DNA of 64,000 nt from Periconia sp. R9002. Taxonomy: Eukaryota > Ascomycota > Dothideomycetes > Pleosporales > Periconiaceae. Below the pieces are notes generated by a model. The model did not search any database. It saw only the letters and a program-made list of their open reading frames with translations, and was not told where the DNA came from. The stretch spans positions 372,001 through 436,000 of the forward strand of contig JAMAHW010000024.1 in the NCBI GenBank assembly GCA_023627715.1, given 5' to 3'. Shown here piece by piece: positions 48,125-61,218 of the stretch. Numbering within the stretch: the first letter of the stretch is position 1; each line of letters begins with the position of its first letter. The translations under genes were made by a program, and so were the position numbers.

Positions 48125-48625
48125 GGTGGGTGGGTTTTTGGTTATGCGGTGGATGGTTGAGATGTGTATCGAAGTCACATATCTCCTTCTACGATACACA
48201 TCATTGGTATAACATTTACGTTATTGCTCTGTCCTCTATGCAATTCTCAAATGTATTCATCTAGTCAGTAATCTGACTAGAACTATACACGGCGACGTTC
48301 AAGACACATGAATGTTATCACCTCCCAAGCTCGAACGAGTAACTTAAACGTGCTGGTATTCTCTCTTGCTTACTTGCTACATCCATCTACATCCATACAC
48401 ACACACACACACATCTACGTCTTGTACTAGATCCCTCCTACTCTACCACCAAGATGCTTTCTTTAAACACAAGGGAAAAAAACGTGTAGGAATAGATAGA
48501 GAGATCTTTCAAGAATAAAACTCCACCACAAAGACAGGATGACGGGAGGAAGAGGATTATGTACAATTGTTTTTATATTTCATTGTCTTTGATTCTCCTC
48601 TTCCGTGATAAAGAAATCTTTTACT
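48125..48625. other. Convergent 3' UTR region
   Basis: 0.5 kb between the RidA and complex I gene ends; contains a short ACAC run near 48400-48411. No gene seen. Confidence 0.5.
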
Positions 48626-51067
48626 TTACACGCCGTAGGCGACCTGGGGATTCGGCTCGCCGGGGGCCATGAAGTTTGTCTCCGAGTTCTTGGCTGCCTT
48701 TGCCGCCGAGCAACGGGCCATTGTGGGGGAACTGTATCGCGGTTAGACATTGAATCTTATATATTCAGCAATGACGAATAACTTACTTTCTTGAGATGAC
48801 GTCTGTGAAGAAGAAGTTCTCAATGGGCTTCTTGAGTGCCTGTCCACTTGCCTTGGAGCCCTTGTTCTGGTCTACCAACTGCACCTTGCTCAGGCCCGGA
48901 AGTGCGACGGGCTCAACAACATCGTAGCTGCGCAGAGCAGGGGAGATCTCCTGCATACGGTCCCGAAGAGCCTCGACATCGTCGTACGGAAGCTCAGCGT
49001 TGAGGTATTCAGATGCTGCGCGGATAATCTTCCAGTCTTCTCGTGACGCGCCAGGGAGTCCGACGGCGGCACGAGTCATCTGGACACGACCCTCCGTGTT
49101 CACGTAGGTAACAGACTTCTCGGTGTATGCAGCGCCGGGGAGGACGACGTCAGCGAGCTGTGCGCCACGGTCACCGTGGTGGCCTTGGTAGACGACAAAG
49201 GCATCCTTGGGGATCTCGGCCTCGTTGATCTCATCAGCTCCGAGCAGCCACACGAACTTGGGGGTTGTGTTTGCCACCTCTGGTGATGGCACAGTGAAGC
49301 CAACCTCGAAAGCACCAGTTCGCGAAGCCGTTCGCTGGAGGACGTTGTAGCCGTTCCATTCAGGCGTTTGGAAGTTAGCCTTGGACTTCTCCACAAAGGC
49401 ACCCACTTGTTCGTAAATGGATTTGGCGTCAGGGTGTTCGGTGACAGCGCTGCCAACGATAATCAATGGCTTCTTAGCAGACTGTAATTTCTTGCCAAAT
49501 TCGCCAGAGAAAACGCTCTTGAGGTCAGTAGCAGAGGATCCAAGGTTCTCGTATTCGAAAGTGCTCTCAAAGTCCTCGCCAACAAGACCAATGGTGAGGT
49601 CGGACCTTAGCCATTGCTTCCTGATACGGGCGTTGAGCACCGCAGCCTCGTGTCGTGGGTTGGTGCCAATCAGGAGAATGGCATCCGCCTCTTCCACACC
49701 GTAGATCTTGGAGTTGAAGGCGTAGTTTGATCGAACATCGACACCGTGCGCAATGGGTTCGCTGCCACCGGGCTGGTCGAGGGCAAGATTATCAGAGCCA
49801 AGTTTGTTGGCAAGATCCTTCATAGCCACCAAGGTCTCAGTCTCCATCAAGTGGCCAGCAACCGCCTTAAACTCGTTGCCCTTGGGCGCTATCCTCTTGT
49901 AGGCGTTACCGATTTCAACCAGTGCCTGTTCCCATGAGGCTGGCTGGAACTGGTCATCCACCCTGATTAGAGGGTTCACAAGTCGCTGTGTGCCGAGGGC
50001 ATCACAAGCAAAGCGTGATTTGTCATCAATCCATTCCTCATTGATGTCGTCGTTAAGCCTTGGAAGAATCCTCATAACCTGGGTACCGCGAGCATCCACG
50101 CGGATGTTGGAGCCTAGACCATTGAGCACATCAATGGTTTCCGTGTGGTAGAGTTCCCAAGGTCGAGCCTTGAAGGCATATGGCTTTGAAGTAAGGGCAC
50201 CGACGGGGCAAAGGTCAATGACGTTTCCAGACATTTCAGAATCGAGGGTCTTCTCGAGGTAGGTACCGATCTGGATATCGTTACCACGTCCGGTAGAACC
50301 CATCTCGGGGGCGCCTGCAACGTCGTTGGAGAATCGAATACACCTTGTGCAATGAATGCATCTGTTCATGGAGGTCTGCACACTATCAGCAGATGCCCCT
50401 CAAAATAGCACCACTTGCGCATATCCTACCTTGATCAATGGTCCAATGTTCTTGTCTTCAACAGCACGCTTGCCGCCGACCTCGTGGAATCGCCCACGAT
50501 CGGCACCGTATCGCATGGACTGATCCTGCAAATCACACTCGCCTCCCTGGTCGCAAATCGGGCAGTCAAGCGGGTGGTTGGCGAGCAGGAACTCCATAAC
50601 ACCCTCTCGCGCCTTGTGGACGAGGGGCGAATCGGTCTTGACCACCATTCCCGGCTGCACCGGCCACGCGCAGGAGGCCACAGGTTTAGGAGCCCGCTCC
50701 ACCTCAACCAAACACATTCTGCAGTTTCCAGCAATCATCAACTTCTCGTGGTAACAGTACCGAGGGACTGTGCTTCCGGCTTTCTCGCAAGCTTGGATAA
50801 GGGCCGAACCGGCTGTAGGGATCGTTAGAACGGGACACGTAGCTTTGGTGAGTTGCAATCGGCAGCATACCTTCGATTGACACCTTCTTCCCATCTATCC
50901 ATTGCGTTAGCATGCATAGTCGCCCTCGTCGAGAGGTGGTGGCACAAACCGATGGTGAGCTCCACCTCCGCCGGCTTGCGGGCAGAGGCAGTAAAGGCCC
51001 GGCTGCCATTGAAGCCTGCCTGGGACGCAGGCCGCTTCAGCGACCGGATCAATTGTTGCCGCAGCAT
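48626..51067 (-). CDS. nuo78: NADH:ubiquinone oxidoreductase 78-kDa subunit (complex I, NDUFS1/NuoG)
   Basis: Peripheral-arm subunit of mitochondrial complex I that carries three iron-sulfur clusters in the electron path from NADH to ubiquinone. Exons (minus): 51067-50950, 50894-50871 (24 nt), 50812-50430, 50375-48787, 48731-48626; 739 residues, normal for the family. An Arg/Ser-rich mitochondrial presequence starts [12 protein letters not shown]. The 2Fe-2S domain has [17 protein letters not shown]; then [18 protein letters not shown], and [13 protein letters not shown] with the later CPVGAL for the 4Fe-4S clusters. The C-terminal molybdopterin-oxidoreductase-like domain lacks cofactor motifs, as expected. 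The small last exon encodes [14 protein letters not shown], which fungal orthologues share. Confidence 0.97.
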
Positions 51068-52214
51068 GTTGTGGCGAGAGCAAAGACGCGGGATCGATGG
51101 GGGTATGTAGAGGCTCAAACGAGCGACGAAGGACGTCAATTGAGCTTGGGAGTGCCAAGGCGCTGCATAAGCATAGCCGTGATTGGCCAGAGGGCTGGCG
51201 CATATAAAATTCTCGCTCCGCCCCGGCCTCAGTTTCCTCTTCAACTCATTTCTGGGACGATTTTATTGTGGGAAACTTGGGCTTCATTCCCTTTCTTCCT
51301 CTACAATCTTCCCTAGAGCACGACTTACCGTGCGCCGTAGCTGGAGCAGATGAGGTTTTCTATGATATCTTGTTCCTTACCAACGTCGCGACATACCTGG
51401 GTACCTATATGTAGGGACTTAGTTAGCTGGACTGAAGGGCGCCCCGGAGAAAAGGCTGCGGGAACTCAACACCAAAGTCTAATTCCAACCAAGCGTACCG
51501 GACTGCGTGTCAATCGTATTTCAGATCATGGTGTTGTCTTGCAGTAGAAAAGAAAATGTTCATGGCTTTATGAGACATGCTTACCACCTCTCATTCCCCA
51601 TCTACCTTGCTGACACGATATCATGCCTCTTCTCAGCTTCGAGCCACGCCGTTCATTAAATGACCAGATGTGCATGCTATTCATCGTACAGTACACGAGA
51701 CTCATATTGCTGTTCATCTTCATCTACCTCCATTACAAAAATCTTAAGACTCCTCGAGGATGTCATTACAAAGCATACTTGATCCTTATCCCATTGGCCG
51801 AAGCTGCTGCTCTCCCCGCAATTCCAAGCTCCGTGGGATCCGTATCCGGCACACAGGTGACACAACCACGTAGCCGTGATGGCAAGATGAGGAGCACCGC
51901 TATTATATATTGCGTTGCCTGATCCGTTTCGTATCACCTCCCATCCGATTGTGCAACCGCCATCAGACGCGTCTCATACTTGCATGTTGGGGCAGAGTTT
52001 TGAATTGGATAAAATGATATTTCGCTATAGGATAAAAACACCCGCCATGGCATAACGGGGATATCGAATGTCTATCCGCAAGAAGCATGGGTACGTAAGA
52101 ACAAGAAAAACTAAACTCCCCACTGAAGGGGTGATGAACCGAACAACTCCTCTCTTGATGCATTGATTTTCCGCAGGCAGCGGCATTTGTTACTCATTTG
52201 TGCTATCTGCACAA
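51068..52214. other. Intergenic, complex I subunit upstream / desaturase downstream
   Basis: 1.15 kb between tandem minus-strand genes. No supportable gene; short frames (51623-51922) show no family. The region next to 51067 should hold the nuo78 promoter. Confidence 0.5.
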
Positions 52215-53758
52215 TTACTCATTGTCACTCTCAGGGCCAATCTCCATCTTCGCACCCTGGCCAGCGGTCGGTTTAGCCACAGGTGCAGAGAGCTTCTGCG
52301 GTGGAACGCCGTAGCCGTTCCTGTTGCGGAAGAAGTAGACACCCTTGCCTTCACCCTCGGCACCTTCGCTAGGCTCAACCCATTGGCACACACGAGCGCT
52401 ATTCCACATGGCCTTGAGGAAACCAATTGCTCCACCCTTGGTATCCGACCGGTAGTGCTTGCCCATAACCTTCTTGATGGCTTCGGAAGCCTCATCAGCG
52501 TTGTAGAAGGGAATCTGGGAGACGTAGTGGTGAAGGACGTGGGTTTCGATGATGCCGTGGAGAAGAGTGCGGCCAACAAAACCGAATTCACGATCGATGG
52601 TAGCAGCGGCACCACGAGTGTAGGTCCAGGTCTGGGCGTCGTAGTGGGGAAGAGTAGGGTCGGTGTGCTGCAAGTAGGTGATGGCGACTAGAATGTATTA
52701 GCACTGTGTGAGTCCTTCAAAAGAGGTTTGCATAACTTACCCAGCCAGTGGTTTACCCAAAGGTACGGGATGAAGTACCAGACAAGGAGGTTGGTCCAGC
52801 CGAAGTTGCTACCGACGTAATACAATGCACTTGCGGTGATGGCAATACCGAGATCGCTGAGAAGAATGAGGTGCTCGTCTTTCTTCTCGTACAACGGGCT
52901 GGAAGGCAAGAAATGGTTCACGCCTCCACCGAAACCATTCTTCTTTCCCTTGCCTTTGCCCTCGGCCTGTCGCTCGTGGTAGTTGTGGCCGGTAACGTTG
53001 GAGATCAGGTACAAAGGCCAGCCGGCAAGCTGTTGGCCGATGGAGTGAATAGCAGTTGCAATTGGAGTCTCCTCCGTCAGCTCGTGCAGTTCATGGGCGA
53101 ACTTGCCAATGCGCGAAGCGTACTCCTCCCTAGTCTTGGGCACGAAAACCATGTCACGCTCCATGTGGCCGGTGGCCTTGTGGTGCTTGCCGTGAGAAAT
53201 CTTCCACGAGAAGTATGGGACGAGCAGGGAAGAGTGAGCGAACCAGCCAACGGTGTCATTGAGCACCTTGGAGGTGGAGAAGGATTGGTGGCCACACTCG
53301 TGAGCCATGACCCAGAGGCCAGTGCCAAAGAGACCCTGCAAAACCGTGTATCCAGCCCACAGAGCAGCTCGGACGGCAGTCGAAGGGATCGTCTCAGGAG
53401 TCACATAGTTGTGGAAGACGTAGAAAGTTGCGGCCATCGAGGCGATATCGCGGAAAACATAGTAAAAACCCTTGACGGCCGAGCGCTCGAAGCAGTGAGC
53501 AGGAATGGCATCGCGGATCTGCTTGATGGTGTAGTCGGGGATCTCGAACTCGTTGCCGTTGGTGTCGAGCAACTTGCCGCGAGACGACTTCACCTCGGGG
53601 GTGGAATCAAGCGAGGACAAGGACGTGTTGGATGCCGAGCCGGCAATTGAGTCGGCAGGAGAGACATTGACTGAATTGGCCGTGGATGAAGCAGCTGTGT
53701 CCGAAGTGACGGTCCTCCTAAGGACAGGATTCTGGGGTCGAGCAGTAGTGGCAGCCAT
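52215..53758 (-). CDS. Delta-12 (oleate) fatty acid desaturase, ER membrane
   Basis: Converts oleoyl chains on phospholipids to linoleoyl, using cytochrome b5, O2 and a di-iron centre. Exons (minus): 53758-52741 and 52687-52215; 496 residues. The N-terminal about 65 residues are Ser/Thr-rich and cytosolic. The three histidine boxes of the FAD2/omega-3 group are present: HECGH (about 151-155), HGKHH (about 188-192) and HVLHH (about 389-393), each between hydrophobic membrane stretches. The Gly/Lys-rich loop GKGKGKKNGFGGGVNHFLP precedes box 3. The start at 53758 gives a compact MAATTARP end; an upstream in-frame ATG at 53818 is less likely. A delta-12 role is favoured over omega-3 by family memory only. 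Confidence 0.93.
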
Positions 53759-56535
53759 GTTTGCAGTCGAGGTTGCAGGCAACGACGAAGGACGAAAGTA
53801 AATCAAGAATTTAATCAAGTGGCCAAAGAATGGACAGACGGAGAAAGGGAGCGTTTATGTGCCGACGGGAATTGGCAGCGAGCGAGGGTGGGTTTGTGGA
53901 TTGTTGGGCCGTGGGGGGTTGTTGAGGCGAGGCGAGGCGATAGGATACGGCCGTACAAGAAGAGGAACCCCAAGCACAATCGATGACAGGGAGAGATGGG
54001 AGAGAAACAAACGGAGAGAGGGATTGAGAAATCAAAGAGTGCGGGGAGGAGGGGGATTTAAAGAGAAGGGTAGGCGTGGTAGCAGCTTAACCCCTCAAGG
54101 CGGTCAAGGCGTGGACGGAAGGGTGGAAAAAAAAGAGAGTTCCGAATCTGGAAAGGGCAGGGTCGCGCCTTCTCGCCGGCCCTGCCAAGCTAAAAAGATG
54201 GTCAGGGACCGTGGCGGCTGGCCGTTTATCGGCTTCATCCTGGAATCCATCGCCTCCGTCAGCCATTCCCATCTTACACACGCATTTCCACAGTACACGT
54301 TTGCGATTCTCTTCCTAGACAGAAAGCATACCCACCCAGGTCATGCTACATTCGCCACACCCGCCGCACAGTCCGCGTCGGCCTAGAGGCTGAGAAATCT
54401 TCGAAACCGCTACCGACCGACTAGCCCCTCGAAGCCTCCGATTTTTTTCCAATTGCACGCCGACGGCTCCACTGCCGCCAGTAGAAGTCAGTCACCGCGC
54501 AATAGGCTTTGGATCTCCAACTTATGCTCCTCTTCGCGCCTTGGCCGCAGCGTCCAGCTTCCAGCGACATGACAGACCGCCAATCTGCGACCACTCATTA
54601 GCTCAAAGAGGCTGCTTCTCCGTCCCATCTGCAGCCTCGGCCTGGTTCGGAACACGTAGCGATGGTCCGGGGAAAGCTTCAATCAGAGGATCAGCACAGG
54701 TGGGACGGAACCCACACGCCTCGAATTGTGTTGGGTTCGTTCCAATGCCCCAATGGCTCTTCTGCTCCCTCTGCCGTGATTCGTGTGGGACTTTGGCTGG
54801 CTGCCACACAAAAAAAATTTGGATTCAGGGTTATCAGATCGGCAGGTCTAGTCCAATCCGGGACTAGCCGCGATTCCCTGGTAATGCATTGATCTTGCGA
54901 GAACCGCCAACGTGGGGTCGAAATACGAGGTGCCTGCGTCCTCATTACATGTAGGAACCAAAGGAAATGGATGGTGCCATCATCCTCTACGCCAACACAC
55001 CATCGCCATGCTTGGTTTCCAACTGATAGCCCTCTGCAATGTGACCTCCAAGCTCACGACGTTATCAAGGAACACCCCGCTAACTGCCAAGTTCACCGAT
55101 CCCACCGCCTTATCGCCCGGCTCATCATGGACACAGTCACACAGTATCATGGTTATGTCTGCTCACATGGTTCGGTTCAACTTCACATGCCATCCTCTAC
55201 GGGTTTGATGTCGGCCTTCACTTGTGACAGTAGAACCTGTGTCCATGGCCCGTTACTCCCCTTTGTCATCGAAAACTTTACTCGGGCCAGGTGGCTGAGG
55301 TGACTGAAAAGGTTAATCTTGCGTCAACGTGCTCCTGCGTGTCATCTGATTATTCCCGACATCACCTCAACCGTCGACTATCCCATCATTCTGCACAACA
55401 CAATGCACAAGCTCGTTGTATCAACGCTGTCGAGTATAGTAAAACAGTGAAAGCACAGCTGCAATCTCGCTGCTATATTCATGTAGCTCTCCCCATACTA
55501 GTAGCCCATATATAGACACCCACTGAAATCTAGAGACAAATATTAGTGGTTCGTATCTTTAGATATGCATGAATATTCGTACCTTTGTAGTAAACTGTCT
55601 TGCAATGGTGTACACATCTTCCATCGCGCAGAGGAGCCCACAGGGAGCGCATTGACTTCTATCAGTGGTGCGCAGTGTTGTAAAAAGACTGTACATGTGG
55701 TCGTTGCCGTAGCAGGTACATTTCTGATAGTATCTAATTTTCAATATCCAACAACCGCTCTTTCGTAGGATATCAACATCTTTAGCTGCAACTAAAGGGT
55801 ACTAGCACAAGTGCTCCCCAACACCAATGTTTACATATGTATACATCATGTTTGTAATAATGAGGCAATTCATCTCAAGATTAGCATGCAGCTGGGTGGA
55901 CTGGTAGGCAAGTATGCATTCTTTCCGTGAGCTGGTAGCAGGAGACAATGAAGCTGACCTTCGGTATTTGAATCTCACAGACATGGTACTGGGGCATCGA
56001 ACTTTGATAAAAGTCTACTCGTGAAATACAAGACAAATATCAGTACTTCATATTTTCAACGGTACACTTGCCGGTTTTCCTTGTCTTGAAAATTGGTAAC
56101 CAGTGACGACATGTGCCAAGCCGCTTAGTGTAGCAACATTCAATGTTTTGCACTTCCTACATACCATTCGTACCACCACTAACGCACCGAGTCTTCCTGT
56201 ATAGCAATCCATCAACAGCGTACAAGATCATTCTCAAACCCCCAGGTTTCTACCACCTTCTATCAAAGTGGCGTTGTTACAGGGCGCTTTCACCATCACC
56301 GACACCATCAATGATTCAATAACATTTTCTCACCAGGCAACAAACCAACCTTTGGAGACTTGCCATAGAAACCAGGACGTTATCTGTACCACTGCAGCTA
56401 CCATTCCCTAACATTAGCTCGGGTCCCGGTACCCGTAAACTGTACACAGCTGTTGTGTACTGCAATACCCACTTCTCTTGTCCAGATCCATTCTGACGCC
56501 TTGTTCAAGCTTGGCACCAAGAGCTGCCTGCCGTC
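53759..56535. promoter_or_regulatory. 2.8-kb divergent intergenic region, desaturase / antiporter
   Basis: No supportable gene. The first about 700 bp beside the desaturase start contain G/A-rich sequence (CT-rich on the desaturase strand) and so probably its promoter and leader. The remainder is mixed, with many short frames (up to 175 codons, 53859-54386) that look random. Confidence 0.5.
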
Positions 56536-58620
56536 ATGCCGACTTTGGCGGTGGTAAACTTCAACCTCGTATGCGCTACGCTGGGAGGGTTCGTCACACT
56601 CTTCGGCCTCGTGTCTTATCTCTGCAAGGAGAAATTCTACCTCTCTGAAGCATGTGAGTCTAAGGGAACCTCTTTTTTGTACTGCCCGACTAAGATGTTG
56701 TAGTGATATCGTTGGTTGCTGGGCTCATCTTTTCCCCGCATGCGACCAATCTGATACGACCCGAACAATATGCGTTGAATGATCCCGAACTTCTAGGGAC
56801 CATAACCCTGTACTTCTCCAGGCTTGTATTGGGTGTCCAGCTTGTTCTTGCGGGCGTGCAATTGCCATCCAAGTATCTAAAGCACGAATGGAAAAGCTTG
56901 GCTCTTCTCCTTGGCCCGGGCATGACAAGCATGTGGCTCGTCACGGGCCTGTTGGTCTTCGCTCTTGTTCCCCACATTCATTTTCTTGAAGCTTTGGTCG
57001 TGGCCGCTTGCGTTGCCCCCACTGACCCCGTCTTGTCGAATTCGATTGTGAAAGGCAGATTTGCCGATAAGAATATACCAAAGCCACTTCAGAACATCAT
57101 TGTTGCCGAGTCTGGTGCTAACGATGGATTGGGGTACCCATTCCTGTTTTTGCCGTACGTATTTGTCTCATCACTGGGTACATCAAAAAACCGTTTGGTG
57201 CGATATTTCAAGGCCTGAACGTCTCATCATTTTTGACTAGCATGGACTAACCAATTCGTGTAATCTACAGACTGTACCTAATACAACACATTGGCTATGG
57301 CGGCGCAGGCCAAGACAACCATGCTTCAACCGCAATGGGTCAGTGGTTTGGAGAAACATGGGGGTATACCATCCTTTTGAGCGTTGTGTATGGCGCCACT
57401 GTGGGTTGGATTGCGAAGGAGCTTCTGCATTGGGCTGAAGAGCGCAACTACGTCGATAAAGAGAGTTTCCTTGTCTTCGCTATTGCCTTAGCCGTGAGTT
57501 CCATCTCGTCTGTGTGGTCCGTTGCGGATGCTAACCATGTCCCTCAGCTTTTCATCATCGGTACAGTGGGAATGATCGGATCTGATGATGTGCTAGCGTG
57601 CTTCATCGCTGGAAATGCTTTCACCTGGGAGTTGAGTGAACCTATTTATCCAAATTTCTCGTATTACAATAGCTGACTTGATGACAGTGATTGGTTTCGA
57701 CTCGAGACCGCAGACGACAGTTTCCAGCCCACGATCGATATGCTCCTAAACGTCTCAGTATTCATCTGGTTCGGAGCAGTCTGCCCATGGAGAGAATTTG
57801 TCGCTAACTCTGTCATCCCCATCTACCGCCTGATTTTTCTCGGCATTCTCATACTCCTCCTACGGCGGCTTCCTATTGTGTTCGCCATGCACAAACATAT
57901 CCACCAGATCGATCAGACGCGACAGGCGTTGTATGTGGGTTTCTTTGGTCCCATCGGCGTCAGCGCAATCTTCTACCTCTACGTCACCCTCGAGTTCCTC
58001 AGGAACCTCAAAGTCGATGGAGAAGAGCGACCAGACGCCAAGTACCTAATGGAGGTCGTCTACGTGGTAGTCTGGTTCCTCGTCATCTGCAGCGTGGTAA
58101 GACGTCCCCATCTTCCCCCTTCCTCTCACCGACCTAACACACGCGCACACAGATCATCCACGGCCTCAGCGTCCCGATGGGCAAACTCGGGTTCTGGCTC
58201 CCCCGCACCCTCTCCCGCGCCATCTCCTCCCGCCGCGAAGACAGCCCGGAGCCCTTCCACGTCCGCGGTACCGGCACCAACACGCCCGCTACCACCGACG
58301 ACGCAGACACGGGGCTCCGCCGCCGTCCGGGACTCAACTCCAACACCTCGCTCCCCCAGCACATGCGGCCCATCGGCCGGACCGTTATGCTCCAGCAACA
58401 GCAGCCGCAACAGCAAAACGCCGCAACAGACCCTGTGTCGTCGTCCTCTTCGTCGAAGAATATAGAGATGGGCGCCCCACCGAATGCGGATGCGTCTGTA
58501 CCTGCATTGGCGTCGACGAACGCGTCGACGGAGCCTAAATCGCGCACCGCGGATCGCACCATCCGGTATATGGATGAGCAGCAGCAGGAGCAGAAGCAGT
58601 CTGTGAGTACACAGACTTGA
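56536..58620 (+). CDS. NHA1: Na+(K+)/H+ antiporter, fungal Nha1/Sod2 type
   Basis: Plasma-membrane CPA1-type exchanger expelling Na+ and K+ for H+. Exons: 56536-56653, 56704-57154, 57271-57493, 57548-57630, 57688-58096, 58153-58620; 583 residues. About twelve hydrophobic spans, with LISLVAGLIFSP early, the ion-binding region VAPTDPVLSNSIV, AESGANDGLGYPF (the conserved ND pair) and GSDDVLACFIAGNAF. The last about 155 residues form a hydrophilic tail rich in Ser, Gln and Asn, shorter than yeast Nha1's very long tail. The 4th intron uses donor GTTGAG, weaker than the rest but required to reach DDWFRLET in frame. Confidence 0.93.
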
Positions 58621-59156
58621 CGGTTACTCTCTTGCTTTCTCTCTTTTTGTTAAAGAGACATGGCATGTTTTCTGCCGTCTAAATGCTTTCTTCCCTCCCG
58701 TAAGGAACCAACGAACGAACGAACGGATGGATAGATAAATAGGGTATTCAACATACCCAACTCAACTACCTACCTACTTATCCCTCTTCCTTATACACTC
58801 CAACCTACCCCCTCCACCCTCAAGCACCCCCCTTCTTCCCTTCTGGGTATATAGACTTTATACTTCTAACGTGGACGTGGTAGCCTTCACCCTTTGCATT
58901 TAACCCCCTCCCCCATACACCCTTTTCTCCTTCTCCCCCACACGCTCCCTACGCTCCATGTACATACATATATTAAGAACACTAAACATCGAAATCTTTC
59001 GAGTGAGATTGCCAGTATAGGGACTATATGTATGCAACGTGATTGTGGTTCCGTCTTTAGGGATATGGTGGACCTAGTTTGACCTTCTATACTTCATTCA
59101 AGCTTAAAAAAAAAGAGCATACATATGTTATCCTATCTATCCAACCCCCTACATAC
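58621..59156. other. Convergent 3' UTR region
   Basis: About 0.54 kb between the antiporter and Nudix gene ends; C/T-rich with a cgaacgaa run (about 58712-58723). No gene seen. Confidence 0.5.
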
Positions 59157-60620
59157 CTACTTCACCAACCTCACCCCCCACCTCCTCCACACCACCAGCG
59201 CAACCGCAATCACCACCCCAGCCCTCCCCACCAACGCAACCGCGACCGCACGCCTCACAAGCGGATAATACCCCTCGAGCATAGAATTCACGGCCGCGCC
59301 TCTCGCCATCATCCTCGCGCGACCCGTGCGTCCCCAATGCCGTCCAAGCCCCAATCCCGCAATGCCGACTTCGCCGGGCTTGTAACCCTCCTCCTCTTCT
59401 CCTTTTGGTTCCTCGGGCACGACGCCGGGGATGTCTGGGACTTCTTGTTCCGTGCCGGCCGTTGTGGGTTGGGTTGGAGAAGGAGAGGTGAGGGCGGTAC
59501 TCATTTCGCGGGCTTTCCTTGCGCGGAAGCGGTACGAGAGGGCCCACATGATGAGTCTGACGTCCCAGGCCGTGAACGTCGGATAGGTCCAGAGCTCGAG
59601 GGCGTTGTGTGGAGGGAGGTGTTCGAGGAGGTCTGACACGACGCCGAGCGTGAGGCCCCAGAGGAGCAGCGGCGGGGGGTGTTGTTGTTGGCTCTTAGCC
59701 TCTTGAGTCCGCTCGTCCGGGACGAAACCTGGGATCGTGGCGCAGTAGTTGGAGTTGGAGGGGAGCAGGCGGATCGCGGCGAACATCATTTTGGACAGCA
59801 TGCCCTGTAGGAACCAGCGCTTGAGGCCGAGTTCGGAGCGCGCGAGGCGCGCTGAGACGTCGGTGTGTTCGTGGGTGCGGAGGGAGGGGGATTGGAGGGC
59901 GCGGAGGGGGACCCAGTGGGTTGAGGCTACTTCTGTGGGCTGAAGGCGTTGGGGTGGGTAGGTGGGCGAGGTGAGGAGGTAGAGGTATGGGCAGAGGACC
60001 ATGAGTCTGTTTTTGCTCGGGGTGGTTAGTTGGGTGTTGGGAAACTTGGGAGAGGGAAAGGGATGAGCTCACGGTACTTTCCCCCAGCTCGACGTGACGA
60101 CTCGCTGGGGGAGGTTCCCTACGGCAATGGCGTTGTTGTAGCTGAGATCTATACCGACTTCCTCGAGCGCCTCGCGCACGGCCGTGACTTGGTCGTCTTC
60201 ATCTTCTGGGTCGCGTTTCCCGCCCGGTAAAGCTACATGCCCGTTCCACTTATCCCCTTCTCTTGCGGCGCGTTTTATGAACAGCAGCTCCGGATCGCCA
60301 TGCTTGACCCAGTCCTGGTCGAAGAAGGCATCGATGATGTCTTTGAAAGAGAGCTTGTGGGGGGCGTGCGAGGTAGCGGACGAGCGACGGCGTTGCGCGG
60401 TGGGGCTCACGGGTCGCGGGTGGTGTTGCAGCTGGGGTGGATGGTCAGGTAGGACGGGCCAGTGGGAGTAGTTTGGTTGGATGCGGAGGATCAGAGCTAC
60501 TGAGGCACGTTTTGGGGTTTCGGGAGGGTTGGGGATGTTGGGGTAGGGGTGGGCGTTGAGTTCGAGGAGAACGTCTTTGAGGTGGTTGATCAGGTCATCT
60601 GAGCCTGGCTGCGATGACAT
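59157..60620 (-). CDS. Nudix hydrolase (CoA diphosphatase-like) with hydrophobic C-terminus
   Basis: Hydrolyses a nucleoside diphosphate linked to another group; the family placement resembles Pcd1/NUDT7-type CoA diphosphatases. Exons (minus): 60620-60073 and 60006-59157; 465 residues, well above the about 200-340 of simple family members. The Nudix box is GGKRDPEDEDDQ...REALEEVG (about residues 140-162), with LPGG and the REALEEVG acids intact. An insertion of about 60 residues (PRPVSPTAQRRRSS region) lies before it. Following the domain there are about 150 poorly conserved residues, then a Val/Ala-rich stretch of about 20 residues a few positions before the end (VALVGRAGVVIAVALVVW), which suggests a tail anchor. 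It lacks the peroxisomal SKL end. The start was chosen after the long in-frame upstream stretch as the first ATG leading into a hydrophilic N-terminus. Confidence 0.88.
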
Positions 60621-61218
60621 GGTGGGGAAGGAGGGGATTTGGGAAAGGTTGGGTGTGGTGGGAGCATTGTGGAGGAAAAGAAAGTGTGGATATGATGTGA
60701 GAAAGCTGAGCACAGAAGCCGAGGTATGGATGATTTATAGGTGTGAATAGAATAACAGGCAAAAGGTAGTCGGTAGGAATCAATGATCTGTAGGCAATGA
60801 TGCTATAGCAGTATCTTTCACGAACTGCTGTATTGATGTCAAATGCATTATGATTTCGTAGAGATATATTTCTCCATGTCGTCGTGGGTGGGCTGTTCCT
60901 CCCTTCTGGAGACCCCGGCACCAAACCCAAGACAATTTTAGCGCGGCCCTAGCGCCAGCCCTAAGCCTTGCCGAAATCGGACAGGGCCAAATGAAACGAG
61001 GGACATTTTGGAAAAAGGAGGGGTAGGTTGGCTAGCAGAATGCTAGTTTGGGCCTTCTGTTGGTGGTGGCAGGCACGTCAGTACGCGGGGCAGCCGCATT
61101 TTATTTTCTTTTCTTTTGCCTTCAGTTTCTTTTTTCCCCTTCTCTTTTTTACCTGCCAGACCACTTTGATACCCCGTCTCTTCTTTCCTTGTGTTCCAAT
61201 TCTTCCTATACTTTCACC
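60621..61218. promoter_or_regulatory. Shared divergent promoter, Nudix / ADE16-17
   Basis: 598 bp between divergent starts. The side near 61219 is T- and CT-rich (about 61100-61215), a likely leader. No purine-pathway operator recognised. Confidence 0.45.

Noticed and set aside
52748..53650. 300-codon plus-strand frame
   Set aside because: Antisense shadow of the desaturase first exon.
53859..54386. 175-codon plus-strand frame upstream of the desaturase
   Set aside because: Composition follows the purine-rich strand of the desaturase promoter; no domain.
34067..60844. Shared short phrase tgtat-ttgatgtcaaat near 34067 and 60828
   Set aside because: Only about 16 bases match and flanks differ; could be chance in AT-rich DNA.
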